NCBI RefSeq assembly: GCF_014904735.1
Contig: NZ_JACZCR010000029.1
Span: 1 to 64,000, forward strand
DNA length: 64,000 nt
Reading direction: 5' to 3'
Origin: Microbulbifer hainanensis
GTDB lineage: Bacteria; Pseudomonadota; Gammaproteobacteria; Pseudomonadales; Cellvibrionaceae
The position numbers and the translations under genes are program-made. Positions 16,937 through 27,739 of the stretch are shown here, in pieces; position 1 is the first letter of the stretch, and each line of letters opens with the position of its first letter. Below the pieces are notes generated by a model, which saw nothing but the letters and a program-made list of their open reading frames with translations, made no database searches and was not told the origin of the DNA.

Positions 16937-17674
16937 ATGCCCGGAGTAAAAGATCGAAAGTACAAGCGAATCCTGTTGAAGCTCAGTGGTGAGGAGCTGA
17001 TGGGGGACCAGGGGTTTGGGATCAGTCCCAAAGTGCTGGACAAGATGGCGCTGGAGATCGGGCAGCTGGTGGGTATCGGTGTACAGGTCGGGCTGGTTGT
17101 CGGCGGAGGCAACCTGTTTCGCGGTGCCGCACTGCACGCGGCGGGGCTGGACCGGGTTACCGGCGACCACATGGGTATGCTGGCAACGGTCATGAATGCG
17201 CTGGCGCTGCGCGACGCCCTCGAGCGTTCCAATATTTCTTCCCGCGTCATGTCCGCCATCCAGATGAGCGGTATCATTGACCACTACGACCGCCGCGCGG
17301 CGATTCGCCACCTGGAGCGCGGTGAAGTCCTGATTTTTGCCGCTGGTACTGGTAATCCTTTCTTTACTACCGATTCCGCAGCCTGTCTGCGCGGTATCGA
17401 AATCGATGCGGAGCTGGTGCTGAAGGCCACCAAGGTGGATGGTGTCTACTCCGCCGACCCGGTACTCGACCCGACCGCAACCCGTTACGACCAGCTGACC
17501 TATGACGAGGTGCTGGATAAGAAGCTCGGGGTTATGGATCTAACCGCAATCTGCCTGTGCCGCGAACACAATATGCCCGTGCGCGTATTCCGCATGGACA
17601 AAGCCGGCGCACTGCTCAATATCGTGGTGGGCGGTGAAGAGGGCACGCTAATCGAAGAGGAAGTGAAGCAGTGA
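16937..17674 (+). CDS. pyrH: UMP kinase
   Basis: A 245-residue hexameric amino-acid-kinase-fold enzyme phosphorylating UMP to UDP. Motifs are [51 protein letters not shown] and [12 protein letters not shown] (uridine and ATP site). The ATG at 16937 is chosen because it gives the usual N-terminus. Its stop overlaps the GTG start of frr by four bases, so the two are translationally coupled. Confidence 0.97.
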   Translation: MPGVKDRKYKRILLKLSGEELMGDQGFGISPKVLDKMALEIGQLVGIGVQVGLVVGGGNLFRGAALHAAGLDRVTGDHMGMLATVMNALALRDALERSNISSRVMSAIQMSGIIDHYDRRAAIRHLERGEVLIFAAGTGNPFFTTDSAACLRGIEIDAELVLKATKVDGVYSADPVLDPTATRYDQLTYDEVLDKKLGVMDLTAICLCREHNMPVRVFRMDKAGALLNIVVGGEEGTLIEEEVKQ

Positions 17675-18228
17675 TCGAAGATATCAAGAAAGACGCGAAA
17701 GTGCGCATGGGCAAGGCGCTCGACGCGCTGGGCAGCAATTTCAACAAAATCCGCACCGGGCGTGCGCACCCGAGCATTCTGGACGGTATTCAGGTGTCCT
17801 ACTACGGTTCCGATACTCCGCTTTCTCAGGTGGCTAATGTCAACGTGGAAGACGCGCGTACTCTGTCCGTGACGCCGTGGGAAAAGAACCTGGTGCCGGA
17901 CATCGAGAAGGCCATCATGAAGTCTGATCTGGGCCTGAACCCGAGCACTGCCGGTGCGGTGATCCGTATCCCGATGCCGATGCTGACCGAGGAAACCCGC
18001 AAGAACTTCATCCGCCAGGCCAGAGGTGAGGCGGAAACCGCGCGCGTTTCCATCCGCAATATCCGTCGCGACGCACTGGCGGAGGTGAAGGCGCTGGTCA
18101 AGGAAAAAGAGATTTCCGAGGACGACGAGCGTCGCGCGAGCGATGAAATTCAGAAAATTACCGATCAGTTCGTGGCTGATGTCGACAAAGCACTGGCAGC
18201 CAAAGAAAAAGACCTGATGGAAATTTAA
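17671..18228 (+). CDS. frr: Ribosome recycling factor
   Basis: A 185-residue factor that, with EF-G, splits post-termination ribosomes. It has the three-helix bundle with [40 protein letters not shown] and [16 protein letters not shown]. The GTG start overlaps the pyrH stop, and its stop overlaps the uppS ATG by one base. Length is family-typical. Confidence 0.97.
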   Translation: MIEDIKKDAKVRMGKALDALGSNFNKIRTGRAHPSILDGIQVSYYGSDTPLSQVANVNVEDARTLSVTPWEKNLVPDIEKAIMKSDLGLNPSTAGAVIRIPMPMLTEETRKNFIRQARGEAETARVSIRNIRRDALAEVKALVKEKEISEDDERRASDEIQKITDQFVADVDKALAAKEKDLMEI

Positions 18229-18989
18229 TGGCTTCCAGAGGTTCTGCCGACAGCGACCAGTCCACGCCGGGCCCGCGCCATATTGCCATCATCATGGATG
18301 GCAATGGCCGCTGGGCGGCTCAGCGCGGACTGCCTCCCTCCGCCGGCCACAAGGCTGGTGTTGAGCGCATTCGCGACCTGGTCTCCGCGTGTAAGGAGCG
18401 GGGTGTGGAAGCGCTCACCCTGTTCGCGTTTTCCAGCGAAAACTGGCAGCGTCCACCCAAGGAGGTGGAGTTGCTGATGAGTCTGTTCCATTCCTATCTG
18501 CGCAAAGAGGCCCGGCGTATGCGCGAAGAGGGCGTGCGCCTGCGTGTCATTGGACGCAGGGACCGCTTTTCGCCGCGACTGCAGCGCGCCATTACTGAGG
18601 CGGAGGAAATTACGCGGGACGGTGAGCGGGGCAATCTTGTCATTGCCGCAGATTACGGCGGCCGGTGGGATATCGCGCAGGCGGCTCGCACTATGGCGGA
18701 AGAGGTCGCCGCGGGCCGGCGCACACCGGATTCCATAACCGAGCAGACGCTCGGAGATTACCTGCTGCTGGCGGATCTCCCGCCGGTTGACCTGCTCATC
18801 CGCTCCAGCGGCGAGCAGCGTATCAGCAATTTCATTCTCTGGCAGGCCGCCTACAGCGAATTCTATTTCACAGATACACTGTGGCCGGAATTCGATGAAG
18901 CGGCGCTGGATCAGGCCATCCAGGCCTATCGCCAGCGGGATCGTCGCTTCGGCGGTCGGACCGATGGCGGGCTGGCTGCACAGGCTTGA
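18228..18989 (+). CDS. uppS: Undecaprenyl diphosphate synthase (cis-prenyltransferase)
   Basis: A 253-residue enzyme that condenses isopentenyl units onto farnesyl diphosphate to make the C55 carrier lipid for peptidoglycan and O-antigen. Motifs are HIAIIMDGNGRWA (catalytic Asp), LTLFAFSSENWQRP, and LLIRSSGEQRISNFILWQ near the C-terminus. The ATG overlaps the frr stop. Its substrate derives from the MEP pathway, to which dxr, two genes downstream, belongs. Confidence 0.97.
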   Translation: MASRGSADSDQSTPGPRHIAIIMDGNGRWAAQRGLPPSAGHKAGVERIRDLVSACKERGVEALTLFAFSSENWQRPPKEVELLMSLFHSYLRKEARRMREEGVRLRVIGRRDRFSPRLQRAITEAEEITRDGERGNLVIAADYGGRWDIAQAARTMAEEVAAGRRTPDSITEQTLGDYLLLADLPPVDLLIRSSGEQRISNFILWQAAYSEFYFTDTLWPEFDEAALDQAIQAYRQRDRRFGGRTDGGLAAQA

Positions 18990-19161
18990 TCGCTGCAGAT
19001 GGCGTCAGGAACAGGGTTTATCGCGGCAGGCCGTTTTTCGCTATTCGGCGCAAAATTTGACCAGTGACAGCGGAAAATTCCCTGAGACAACAATATCTTG
19101 TACTCTGCACCCGCCCGAAATTGCGGGCACAGGCAATGAGAAATAGAAGAAGGGTTTGACG

Positions 19162-20007
19162 GTGCTAAAACAAAGAATAATTACCGCGCTTGTATTGGTG
19201 GCTCTGTTCCTGGGAGTGTTGTTTTTCCTTCCAATTCAGTGGTTTGCGCTGGTAACTGTGGCTGTCATCCTCCTCGGCGGTTGGGAGTGGGCCAACCTCG
19301 CGAACCTCAATCGCGCACTGCGCTTTGTATTCCTTGCGGCGCTGGGTGCGGCCCTGGTCGGTGCCGCACAGTATGTATTTAAGATGGATTTCTCCAGCCC
19401 GGATACCGGCCATGCCCGGCAGATCCTGGCGGTGGCCTGCGGCTGGTGGGCGCTGGCCTTTCTGTGGGTACAGAGCTACCCCGCGAGCGCCATGTTGTGG
19501 GGCGGGCGCTGGGCCCGTGGCATCATCGGTCTGGTGGTGCTGGTGCCGGCGTGGTTGGCGTTAGTGATTCTGCGCGGCCAGGACCACGGTGCCTGGTTGG
19601 TGCTGTTTGTGGTTGCGGTGGTCGTGACTGCCGACGTGGGCGCCTATTTCGTGGGGCGTCGCTATGGCAAGCACAAGCTGGCGCGCGAAGTCAGTCCCGG
19701 CAAGTCCTGGGAGGGTTTTTTTGGTGGCCTGCTGGCCTGCCTGGTGCTGGCGCTGGTCGTTTCCTATATGTTTGACCTGCCGACAAAAAACCGGGTGCTG
19801 TTTTCCTTCGGAGTCCTGGTGACGGCGCTGGCATCGGTGATCGGTGACCTGGTGGAGAGCATGTTCAAGCGCCATCGTGGCATCAAGGACAGCAGCCGCA
19901 TTCTGCCGGGCCACGGTGGCATTCTCGACCGGCTGGACAGCCTGTCTGCAGCGCTACCGGTATTCACCATGGCTGCGCTGGCCAGTGAACTGTCCTCATA
20001 CCTTTAG
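19162..20007 (+). CDS. cdsA: Phosphatidate cytidylyltransferase (CDP-diglyceride synthase)
   Basis: A 281-residue polytopic inner-membrane enzyme making CDP-diacylglycerol for phospholipid synthesis. It has about eight hydrophobic segments. The CdsA signature is present near the C-terminus: KRHRGIKDSSRILPGHGG followed by ILDRLDSLSAALPVF. The GTG at 19162 is preferred because AAGAAGGG lies 7 bp upstream and the product starts MLKQRIITAL; a TTG six bases earlier is possible. The 172-bp gap to uppS contains no gene. Confidence 0.94.
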   Translation: MLKQRIITALVLVALFLGVLFFLPIQWFALVTVAVILLGGWEWANLANLNRALRFVFLAALGAALVGAAQYVFKMDFSSPDTGHARQILAVACGWWALAFLWVQSYPASAMLWGGRWARGIIGLVVLVPAWLALVILRGQDHGAWLVLFVVAVVVTADVGAYFVGRRYGKHKLAREVSPGKSWEGFFGGLLACLVLALVVSYMFDLPTKNRVLFSFGVLVTALASVIGDLVESMFKRHRGIKDSSRILPGHGGILDRLDSLSAALPVFTMAALASELSSYL

Positions 20008-20083
20008 TTCGAGGTATTCTGCCAGCCGCACCTGTAATCGACGGCCCGTCGCATTCGAGGCCCGCGAGGTATAACACGAGCCT

Positions 20084-21271
20084 ATGCCATCCCCAATACC
20101 GCAATCCGTGAGCATTCTCGGCTCCACCGGTTCCATTGGCGTCAGCACCCTGGATGTGCTGGCGCGCCATCCGCAGCGCTACACCGTGTTTGCACTGACC
20201 GCCCGCGAGCGTATCGCCGAGCTGGGGCAGCAGTGCCGGCGATTCGCGCCCCGCTATGCCGTAGTGGCTTCCGAACAGGGTGCGCAGCAGCTGCGCGACC
20301 TGATCAAGGGTGAAGATCTGCCCACTGAAGTACTGTGGGGCCTGGAGGGGCTCTGCCAGGTGGCGGCGGCTCCCGAGGTGGACGTGGTGATGGCGGCCAT
20401 TGTCGGTGCGGCGGGGCTGCACCCCACGTTAGCTGCGGTAGAGGCAGGCAAGAAGGTATTGCTCGCGAATAAGGAGTCGCTAGTGATGGCCGGCCCGGTC
20501 TTTACACGTGCCCTGGCGGCGAGCGACGCCCAGTTGCTGCCGATCGACAGCGAGCACAATGCCATTTTCCAGTGCCTGCCGCAGCCTTACAGCAGCCTTG
20601 AAGAGGCCGGGGTGGAGAAGATCCTTCTCACCGGCTCCGGTGGGCCGTTTCGCGCCCGCCCGGTCGGGGAGCTGCATCGGGTGACTCCGGACGAGGCCTG
20701 CGCACATCCCAACTGGTCGATGGGACGCAAGATTTCCGTCGATTCTGCCACCATGATGAACAAGGGGCTGGAGTTTATTGAGGCCTGCCTGCTGTTCGAT
20801 GCCCGCCCGGAACAGATAGATGTGGTCGTGCACCCGCAGAGTATCGTGCACTCGATGGTACAGTACCGGGATGGCTCGCTGCTGGCGCAGATGGGCAACC
20901 CGGATATGCGTACCCCAATCGCCCATGCGCTGGCCTTTCCGGAGCGAATCGACAGTGGTGTTGCCGCGCTGGACCTGATCGCCCAGGGCAGGCTGGATTT
21001 CGAAGCGCCGGATCCTCAGAGGTTCCCCTGCCTGCGCCTGGCGCGCGAAGCCATGGATGCCGGCGGCAGCGCGCCCACGGTGCTGAATGCAGCCAACGAG
21101 ATCGCGGTAGATGCCTTCCTGCACGGCAGGTTGTCGTTTACTAGTATTCCCGCTGTGATCGAGCGGGTGCTGGAAAGCGTCGATGCGGTTGAACTGACGG
21201 GCCTCGATGCAGTCGAAACAGCGGATCGCAATGCGCGAGAGCTGGCCCAGAAGGTACTCGGTGCACTTTGA
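20084..21271 (+). CDS. dxr: 1-deoxy-D-xylulose 5-phosphate reductoisomerase
   Basis: A 395-residue NADPH- and metal-dependent enzyme producing MEP, the first committed intermediate of bacterial isoprenoid synthesis. It shows the nucleotide-binding loop [31 protein letters not shown] (metal-site Asp and Glu), [17 protein letters not shown] and [17 protein letters not shown]. Position between cdsA and rseP matches E. coli. Confidence 0.97.
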   Translation: MPSPIPQSVSILGSTGSIGVSTLDVLARHPQRYTVFALTARERIAELGQQCRRFAPRYAVVASEQGAQQLRDLIKGEDLPTEVLWGLEGLCQVAAAPEVDVVMAAIVGAAGLHPTLAAVEAGKKVLLANKESLVMAGPVFTRALAASDAQLLPIDSEHNAIFQCLPQPYSSLEEAGVEKILLTGSGGPFRARPVGELHRVTPDEACAHPNWSMGRKISVDSATMMNKGLEFIEACLLFDARPEQIDVVVHPQSIVHSMVQYRDGSLLAQMGNPDMRTPIAHALAFPERIDSGVAALDLIAQGRLDFEAPDPQRFPCLRLAREAMDAGGSAPTVLNAANEIAVDAFLHGRLSFTSIPAVIERVLESVDAVELTGLDAVETADRNARELAQKVLGAL

Positions 21272-21364
21272 GGGGCCGCGGGAGCCTCTAACGGTAGTTC
21301 GGGTACGGCTCGCGACCTCCACTAGCGGGGAAGTTCGCGCAATAGAGTGAGTTAGCAACTGACT

Positions 21365-22720
21365 ATGGAATTTATTCAAACGGTTATCTGGGCACTGGTT
21401 GCCCTGGGCGTACTGGTCACCTTTCACGAGTTGGGTCACTTTCTGGTGGCGCGGGCCTGTGGAGTCAAGGTGCTGCGCTTTTCCGTGGGATTCGGCCGCA
21501 GGCTGCTGTCGCGTTACGACCGCCACGGCACCGAGTTCACTCTGGCGGCAATTCCGCTCGGTGGCTATGTAAAGATGCTGGATGAGCGGGAAGGGCCAGT
21601 ACCGCAAGATCAGCTCCATCTCGCGTTTAACCGGAAGAGTGTCTGGGCGCGCATTGCCATTGCGGCCGCGGGCCCCATCGCCAATTTTCTGCTGGCGATC
21701 GTGCTGTTCTGGGCTGTTTTCATGGGAGGGACAGCGGGGCCGGTGCCCATCGTCGGCTCCGTTGAGCCTGGCACGATCGCCGCGCGCGCGGGCCTGGAGG
21801 CGAATCAGGAGATCGTTGCCGTAGATGGTCATCCGACGCCGACCTGGCAGGCACTGAACTGGCGTCTGGCCAATCGCCTCGGCGATACCGGGACAATCGA
21901 ATTTGCCGTGCGCTACCCGGATTCCGATCTCGAGTACCTGATGGGAGCGGATATTGATCACTGGCTCTCCGGAAAGGAGGTGCCGGATCCGCTGAAGGAG
22001 ATCGGACTCGAGTTGTGGACGCCACCGATCAAGATGACGCTGTCGCAGGTTACACCGGACAGCCCAGCGGATCGCGCGGGTCTGCGTGCCGGGGACAAGA
22101 TTATCGCGACCGACGGTCGCATTTTTGAGAGCTGGGATAGCTGGACCCAATATGTGCGCTCCCGGGCTGGCCAGGCCATGCAGGTGGAGGTTGATCGTGA
22201 CGGTGATCGCCTGACCCTGTCGGTGATCCCGGAGCAAGTAACGCTCGACAGTGGAGAGCAGATCGGGCGTATCGGTGTTTTACCAGTGGCGGAGACCTGG
22301 CCGGAAGACAAGGTGCGGACTTACCACTATGGTATTGTCGCCGCGCTGAGCAAAGGGCTGCAGGAGACCAGGGATAAGACGCTGTTTACCCTGAATAGCC
22401 TCAAAAAACTCATTGTGGGGGAGCTGTCCACCAAGAACTTGAGCGGCCCTATCACCATTGCTAAAGTGGCCGGCACTTCGGCAAACGCCGGCTGGCAGTC
22501 TTTCCTGTCGCTGTTGGCGTTGCTCAGTATCAGTCTCGGCGTGCTCAATCTGTTGCCTATCCCGGTACTCGACGGCGGGCATCTCCTCTATTACGGCATT
22601 GAGGCCATCAAGGGGTCGCCGGTGTCTGAGCGGGTGCAGTTGATCGGCTTGCAGGTGGGAATGGCCCTCGTCCTGGGCATCATGGGACTTGCGCTGTACA
22701 ACGATATCTTGCGTTTGTAA
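21365..22720 (+). CDS. rseP: Site-2 intramembrane zinc metalloprotease RseP
   Basis: A 451-residue inner-membrane protease that makes the second cut in the anti-sigma factor RseA, releasing sigma-E; it also clears signal-peptide remnants. The zinc motif is VTFHELGHFLV in the first membrane segment. Two periplasmic PDZ domains follow (about 120-200 and 220-300). The C-terminal LNLLPIPVLDGGHLLYYGIEA provides the third metal ligand. Its likely substrate RseA is encoded about 38 kb away in the same window. Confidence 0.97.
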   Translation: MEFIQTVIWALVALGVLVTFHELGHFLVARACGVKVLRFSVGFGRRLLSRYDRHGTEFTLAAIPLGGYVKMLDEREGPVPQDQLHLAFNRKSVWARIAIAAAGPIANFLLAIVLFWAVFMGGTAGPVPIVGSVEPGTIAARAGLEANQEIVAVDGHPTPTWQALNWRLANRLGDTGTIEFAVRYPDSDLEYLMGADIDHWLSGKEVPDPLKEIGLELWTPPIKMTLSQVTPDSPADRAGLRAGDKIIATDGRIFESWDSWTQYVRSRAGQAMQVEVDRDGDRLTLSVIPEQVTLDSGEQIGRIGVLPVAETWPEDKVRTYHYGIVAALSKGLQETRDKTLFTLNSLKKLIVGELSTKNLSGPITIAKVAGTSANAGWQSFLSLLALLSISLGVLNLLPIPVLDGGHLLYYGIEAIKGSPVSERVQLIGLQVGMALVLGIMGLALYNDILRL

Positions 22721-22858
22721 GGCGGCCCCGGCCGCATTAGTGTCCCCTCTGCCGCATAGCCGGAGGAGGGCGGCCCCAAAATGGGGCGGGAGAGGGCGGT
22801 GCTTGGCTGACCGGCTCTCCAGTGTTTGGAATTGCGAATAAAAACTCGGAATTAGTAG

Positions 22859-25426
22859 ATGAAAGATTTCCTGAAAGTGGCCTCCCTCGGCTTGGCATTG
22901 CCGATTACCGCCGTTGCGCAGTCGTTTGTTGTCAACGATATCCGCGTCGAGGGGCTGCAGCGTGTATCTGCCGGTACCGTATTTGCGGCGCTGCCGGTGC
23001 GCGTGGGCGACCAAATCGAAAGCCTCGATATTCAGAGTGCAACCCGAGCCCTGTTCCGTACCGGTTACTTTCAGGATATCCAGATTGGCCGCGAAAACGG
23101 TGTCCTGGTTATCACTGTGCGCGAGCGGCCGGCTATTTCCAAGATTGAAATTACCGGCAACAAGGCAATTAAAAGCGAAGACCTGCTCAAGGGCATGAAG
23201 GAAAACGGGCTTGCCGAAGGCCAGATTTTCAAGCGTGCCACACTCGAAGGGCTGGCCCAGGAGCTGCAGCGCCAGTATGTCGCCCAGGGTCGCTATGGCG
23301 CCAGTGTGAAAACCGAGGTAAAGGAACTGCCGCGCAACCAGGTCGAGCTGAAAGTGGTCGTGGACGAGGGTTCCGTCGCGGCGATCAAGCACATCAATAT
23401 CGTCGGCAATCAGGCGTTTTCCGATGAGGAGCTGGCGAATATCTTTGAGCTGCAGACCACTGGCTGGCTGTCCTGGCTCAGAAGTGACGACAAATACTCC
23501 AAGGAGAAGCTCACCGGCGACCTCGAGCGGCTCGAGTCCTATTACCTCGACCGGGGTTATCTGGAGTTCAAGATCGACTCTACCCAGGTTTCCCTGAGCC
23601 CGGACAAGCAGAGCGTCTTTATTACCATCAATGTCCACGAAGGCGATGTCTACAAGGTCAGTGATGTCGAGCTGGCGGGCGACCCCGTAGTGCCCGAGGA
23701 GGAAATCAAGCGCCTGCTGCTGGTGCGCAAGGGGCAGACCTTCTCCCAGGTATTGATGACCACGACTTCCGATTACATCACCAAGCGCCTCGGCAATGAG
23801 GGTTACACCTTTGCCGAAGTCAATGGCATGCCGGAGCCGAACGAAGAAGACAAGACGGTAAAAGTCACCTTCTTTATTGATCCGGGCAAGCGCGCCTATG
23901 TGCGCCGCATCAATTTCCGTGGTAATACCCGGACCTCCGACGAGGTTCTGCGCCGCGAGATGCGCCAGATGGAGTCTGCTTCCGCCTCATCTGCCCGTAT
24001 TGAGCAATCCAAAGTACGCCTGGAGCGCCTGGGCTACTTCAAGGATGTGCAGGTGGAAACGAAAGAGGTGCCCGGCACTTCCGACCAGATTGACGTGGAT
24101 TACACGGTTGAAGAGCAACCCTCTGGCACCATCGGCGGCACCGTGGGCTATGCCCAAAACAGCGGCCTCGTACTGGGTGCCAATGTGCAGGAAAACAACT
24201 GGTTGGGAACTGGCAAGTCCGTTGGCTTTGCCGTCAACACGTCCAGATACCAGACGGTCGTCAACTTTTCCTATACCGATCCCTATTTCACGCCGGACGG
24301 TGTGAGCCGCGGCTTCAACGTCTTTTACCAGGATCGCGACTATTCAGAGATCGGGGTGTCCAGCTATAACACCAGCACCTATGGTGCCGGCCTCAGTTTC
24401 GGCTACCCGATTTCGGAAATTTCCCGCGTCGGTCTGAATGTGGGCTTTAGCCACCTTGAGCTGGGGGTTGGGGATTATCCGGTGCAGGAAATCAAGGGCA
24501 GTCCGCTTCCCAATGACAGCCTGATCGGTATGGTGGAGTCCGCCGATGTGGCGGATATCGATGCCGAACTCACCGGTGCCTTCGAGGCTGGTGAGGCGCT
24601 GAATTTGAGCAATCCTACGGATACGAACCTGCTCAATACGAACTTCGACGGTTTCGTCGATAAAAATGGCGACATGTTCGACTCGTTTTCTGTCACCACT
24701 TCCTATGCGCGCTCGACTCTGAACCGCGGTATTCTTGCCACCCGCGGTACCTCCCAGCGTCTGTCGCTGGAATTTACTCTGCCCGGCGGGGACCTGGAGT
24801 ACTACAAATTTATTTATACCGGCCAGATGTTCCGTCCGCTGACGAAAGACCTGACATTGCGCCTGCGCACCCGCCTGGGCTATGCGAATGGCTACGGCGG
24901 CACCATCGGCTTGCCGTTCTTTGAAAACTTTTACGGTGGTGGCTTCGGCTCAGTGCGCGGCTTTGAACGCAACACGCTGGGCCCGAGATCGACTTCGTAT
25001 GAATACTATGCCACTAACGACTGCGCGGTGGATGCCGATGGCATTGCATCGAAGTGTTACGTACAGAACTCGGATACCGGCGAGCTGGTAACAAACCGTT
25101 ACGACAATCGACCGGATCCGTTCGGCGGCAATGTCCTGATTGAAGGTAGTGCTGAAATTATTTTCCCGATTCCGTTCGTGAAGGATCAGCGCTCCATGCA
25201 GTCTGCGTTTTTTATCGATGCGGGCAATGTATTTGATACCGACTGTGGTGTTTCGCAGCTCAACTGCTACGATATCGACGCGAGATATCTCGATGTTTCC
25301 GCGGGTATCGGTCTGACCTGGATTACCGGTTTTGGTCCGCTGACGTTCAGTCTGGCCAAGCCGCTGCAGGAGAACGAGTACGACAAAACGGAAATTTTCC
25401 AGTTCTCACTGGGTAATAGTTTCTAA
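22859..25426 (+). CDS. bamA: Outer-membrane protein assembly factor BamA
   Basis: An 855-residue Omp85-family protein, the core of the BAM complex. A signal peptide (to about VAQS) is followed by five periplasmic POTRA domains (for example FVVNDIRVEGLQRVSAGTVF and INFRGNTRTSDEVLRREMR). The C-terminal 16-strand barrel has the conserved VRGFERNTLGP loop motif. It ends in a beta-signal with terminal Phe (FQFSLGNSF). The lumen or loop region 24500-24700 encodes a Asp/Asn-rich insertion. Order rseP-bamA-skp-lpxD matches E. coli. A long opposite-strand frame here is only a shadow. Confidence 0.97.
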   Translation: MKDFLKVASLGLALPITAVAQSFVVNDIRVEGLQRVSAGTVFAALPVRVGDQIESLDIQSATRALFRTGYFQDIQIGRENGVLVITVRERPAISKIEITGNKAIKSEDLLKGMKENGLAEGQIFKRATLEGLAQELQRQYVAQGRYGASVKTEVKELPRNQVELKVVVDEGSVAAIKHINIVGNQAFSDEELANIFELQTTGWLSWLRSDDKYSKEKLTGDLERLESYYLDRGYLEFKIDSTQVSLSPDKQSVFITINVHEGDVYKVSDVELAGDPVVPEEEIKRLLLVRKGQTFSQVLMTTTSDYITKRLGNEGYTFAEVNGMPEPNEEDKTVKVTFFIDPGKRAYVRRINFRGNTRTSDEVLRREMRQMESASASSARIEQSKVRLERLGYFKDVQVETKEVPGTSDQIDVDYTVEEQPSGTIGGTVGYAQNSGLVLGANVQENNWLGTGKSVGFAVNTSRYQTVVNFSYTDPYFTPDGVSRGFNVFYQDRDYSEIGVSSYNTSTYGAGLSFGYPISEISRVGLNVGFSHLELGVGDYPVQEIKGSPLPNDSLIGMVESADVADIDAELTGAFEAGEALNLSNPTDTNLLNTNFDGFVDKNGDMFDSFSVTTSYARSTLNRGILATRGTSQRLSLEFTLPGGDLEYYKFIYTGQMFRPLTKDLTLRLRTRLGYANGYGGTIGLPFFENFYGGGFGSVRGFERNTLGPRSTSYEYYATNDCAVDADGIASKCYVQNSDTGELVTNRYDNRPDPFGGNVLIEGSAEIIFPIPFVKDQRSMQSAFFIDAGNVFDTDCGVSQLNCYDIDARYLDVSAGIGLTWITGFGPLTFSLAKPLQENEYDKTEIFQFSLGNSF

Positions 25427-25504
25427 GGCCGGTAATCCGGACTTCTCGGGGTAAATAGCCTCTTACGATAAATCGATAAATAAAGTAAATACGGAGAATC
25501 TGAA

Positions 25505-26023
25505 GTGCTTAAAAATGTAAAAATTATCGCAGTTCTGCTCGCTGGTATCCTGCTCTCTGGTGCCGCCGTTGCGCAGAGTAAGGTAGCTGTCTTCAACCTG
25601 CAGGCAGCCATCATGAGCACTGACGCTGCCAAGTCCAAAGTTAACGCACTGAAGACCAGTTCCGAGTACTCCAAGCTGCAGAGCAGCGCCGAGTCCATCC
25701 GTGACGAAGTGAAGAAAATGGCAGAGGATGCGCAGAAGAATGGCATGACCTGGTCTGATGATCAGAAGGCCGAACAGCAGCGTAAGATGAACTTCAAACG
25801 CTCTGATTTCGAAACCACCGTGAAGAAGTTGCGTGCGATGGAGACTCAGGTAGGTCAGGAAATCCAGAAAGAAATGGCTCCCAAGGCCAAGGCTGCACTG
25901 GAAGCTCTCATCAAAGAGCGCAAGCTGGACCTGGTAATGGATGCGAACTCTGCCTTCTATGCGGGACCGAACATCGATCTGACTGCAGAAGTGGTCAAGC
26001 GTATGAACGCCGACAAGAAGTAA
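25505..26023 (+). CDS. skp: Periplasmic OmpH/Skp-family chaperone
   Basis: A 172-residue protein with a signal peptide (MLKNVKIIAVLLAGILLSGAAVAQ) and a mature part starting SKVAVFNLQAAIM. The remainder is long charged helices that form tentacles in the Skp trimer, and the end DLVMDANSAFYAGPNIDLTAEVV is family-typical (partly quoted). Skp escorts unfolded outer-membrane proteins to BamA, encoded immediately upstream. The start is GTG at 25505 with GGAG upstream. Confidence 0.93.
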   Translation: MLKNVKIIAVLLAGILLSGAAVAQSKVAVFNLQAAIMSTDAAKSKVNALKTSSEYSKLQSSAESIRDEVKKMAEDAQKNGMTWSDDQKAEQQRKMNFKRSDFETTVKKLRAMETQVGQEIQKEMAPKAKAALEALIKERKLDLVMDANSAFYAGPNIDLTAEVVKRMNADKK

Positions 26024-26045
26024 GTACCGACGGCGCTAGTTATTG

Positions 26046-27116
26046 ATGATCGAAAAATTGACGCTCGCCCAGCTGGCTGAACAGCTGGGTGCAGAGCTGC
26101 GCCTTGCGCCCGGTGCGGATGCCGACCAGGTTCCCTCCGGGCTCAATACGTTGCAGGATGCCGCACCCACCGAAATTACTTTTCTCGCCAGTGCCAATTA
26201 CCGCCGCTTCCTGGTCGGTACCCGCGCCTGTGCCGTGCTGTTACAGGACGGCTCGGCGGCGGAGTGTCCGGTGACGGCGCTCGTTGTGGATAATCCCTAT
26301 CACGCCTTTGCCCTGGCCACTGCGCTTTATGATCGTACGCCTGTGCCGACGGCGGGGGTTCATCCCGCGGCTGTTGTGCATCCGACTGCCGAGGTGGACG
26401 GATCCGCGAGTATCGCTGCCGGCGCGGTCGTCGAGGCCCATGCGCGTGTGCACGCGAATGCCATCATCGGCACCAACTGCGTGGTGGGTGAGGGCAGTGA
26501 AATCGGATCAGGCACGCGGTTGTTTGCGGGTGCTGTGGTTTATCACGGCTGTTCTATTGGCCGCGATTGTGTGATTCACAGCCAGGCAGTGATCGGCGCT
26601 GATGGTTTCGGTTTTGCGCCCTACCAGCGCCAGTGGACCAAGATTCACCAGCTCGGCGGTGTCGAGATTGGCGATGACGTGGAGATCGGTGCCTGCACCT
26701 GTATCGATCGCGGTGCTCTTGGCAATACGGTGATCGGGCGGGGTGTCAAGATCGACAACCAGGTGCAAATCGCGCACAATGTGCAAATTGGTGACTACTC
26801 AGCCATTGCCGCCTGTTCGGCCGTGGCGGGGAGTGCGGTCATCGGTAAACACTGCACCCTCGCCGGCGGCGCCGGTGTGGTCGGTCACATTACAGTGGCG
26901 GACGGAAGTCACATTACTGCCAGGACACTGGTGACCAAATCCATCGACACTGCCGGTTCCTATTCCAGTGGTACCCCGTTTTCCGACAGTCGCAGCTGGC
27001 GCCGCAACGCGGTGCGCTATGCTCAACTCGATCAGATGGCGCGGCGACTGCGGGATTTGGAAAAGCAGGTGGATGTTATTTCCGCCGGGTCTGAGGATTC
27101 CGGCGATAACGACTGA
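26046..27116 (+). CDS. lpxD: UDP-3-O-(3-hydroxyacyl)glucosamine N-acyltransferase
   Basis: A 356-residue trimeric acyltransferase for the third step of lipid A synthesis. The N-terminal uridine-binding domain is followed by a long hexapeptide-repeat left-handed beta helix. The catalytic His lies in [15 protein letters not shown]. The C-terminal helix ends [15 protein letters not shown] 26046 is preferred over the adjacent TTG at 26043. It sits 22 bp after skp. Confidence 0.96.
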   Translation: MIEKLTLAQLAEQLGAELRLAPGADADQVPSGLNTLQDAAPTEITFLASANYRRFLVGTRACAVLLQDGSAAECPVTALVVDNPYHAFALATALYDRTPVPTAGVHPAAVVHPTAEVDGSASIAAGAVVEAHARVHANAIIGTNCVVGEGSEIGSGTRLFAGAVVYHGCSIGRDCVIHSQAVIGADGFGFAPYQRQWTKIHQLGGVEIGDDVEIGACTCIDRGALGNTVIGRGVKIDNQVQIAHNVQIGDYSAIAACSAVAGSAVIGKHCTLAGGAGVVGHITVADGSHITARTLVTKSIDTAGSYSSGTPFSDSRSWRRNAVRYAQLDQMARRLRDLEKQVDVISAGSEDSGDND

Positions 27117-27209
27117 GCGATCGGCGGCCAGCCGGTCATAGCGCTGAATTTGTCATCTTCGGGGCACCAGGATACTGGCGCCCCGAAGTGGTTTCTGGGG
27201 ATATTTGAA

Positions 27210-27647
27210 ATGATGGACGTACGCGAAATTCGTCAATACCTGCCGCACCGCTACCCGTTTCTGCTGGTGGATCGTGTTGTGGAGCTGGAAGAGGGGAAAT
27301 ATATCAAGGGTTACAAGAATATCTCTGTGAACGAAGAGGTATTCAACGGCCACTTTCCCGAGATGCCGATTTTCCCCGGCGTGATGATTGTCGAGGCGAT
27401 GGCGCAGGTGTCGGGTATTCTCGGCTTCAAATCCCTGGGGCAGAAACCGGAGGATGGATACCTTTACCTCTTTGCCGGAATCGACAATGTGCGCTTCAAG
27501 CGCCAGGTGGTGCCGGGCGATAAGCTCCAGCTTGAGTCTGAAGTGGTTTCAGAGCGTCGCGGAATCTGGAAATTTGCCTGCAAGGCAAGTGTTGACGGGG
27601 AGCTCGCTGCATCGGCCGACGTGCTGTGTGCGGTGAAAAAAGTCTGA
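27210..27647 (+). CDS. fabZ: 3-hydroxyacyl-[acyl-carrier-protein] dehydratase FabZ
   Basis: A 145-residue hotdog-fold dehydratase for fatty-acid elongation, acting on the same hydroxyacyl-ACP pool that LpxA and LpxD draw on. Motifs are [14 protein letters not shown] and [21 protein letters not shown], with the catalytic His and Glu (quoted in parts). The start at 27210 (ATGATG) gives the family N-terminus; an upstream frame to 27150 is non-conserved. It lies between lpxD and lpxA, as in E. coli. Confidence 0.96.
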   Translation: MMDVREIRQYLPHRYPFLLVDRVVELEEGKYIKGYKNISVNEEVFNGHFPEMPIFPGVMIVEAMAQVSGILGFKSLGQKPEDGYLYLFAGIDNVRFKRQVVPGDKLQLESEVVSERRGIWKFACKASVDGELAASADVLCAVKKV

Positions 27648-27739
27648 CTACAATCGCACAGTGACCGAATCGGTTTCTTTGTATCTGAATCGGCTTTAAA
27701 GTAGCGGGATTTTCCAGTTTCCGAGGAGTAGGGCGCATA

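Noticed and set aside
20480-22237. A 585-residue open frame on the minus strand opposite dxr and rseP
   Set aside because: It is a codon-bias shadow of two well-supported plus-strand genes, with low-complexity His/Arg/Gln-rich composition and no domain.
22280-23638. A 452-residue open frame on the minus strand opposite rseP and bamA
   Set aside because: It overlaps conserved coding sequence on the other strand and has no recognisable motif or ribosome-binding site.
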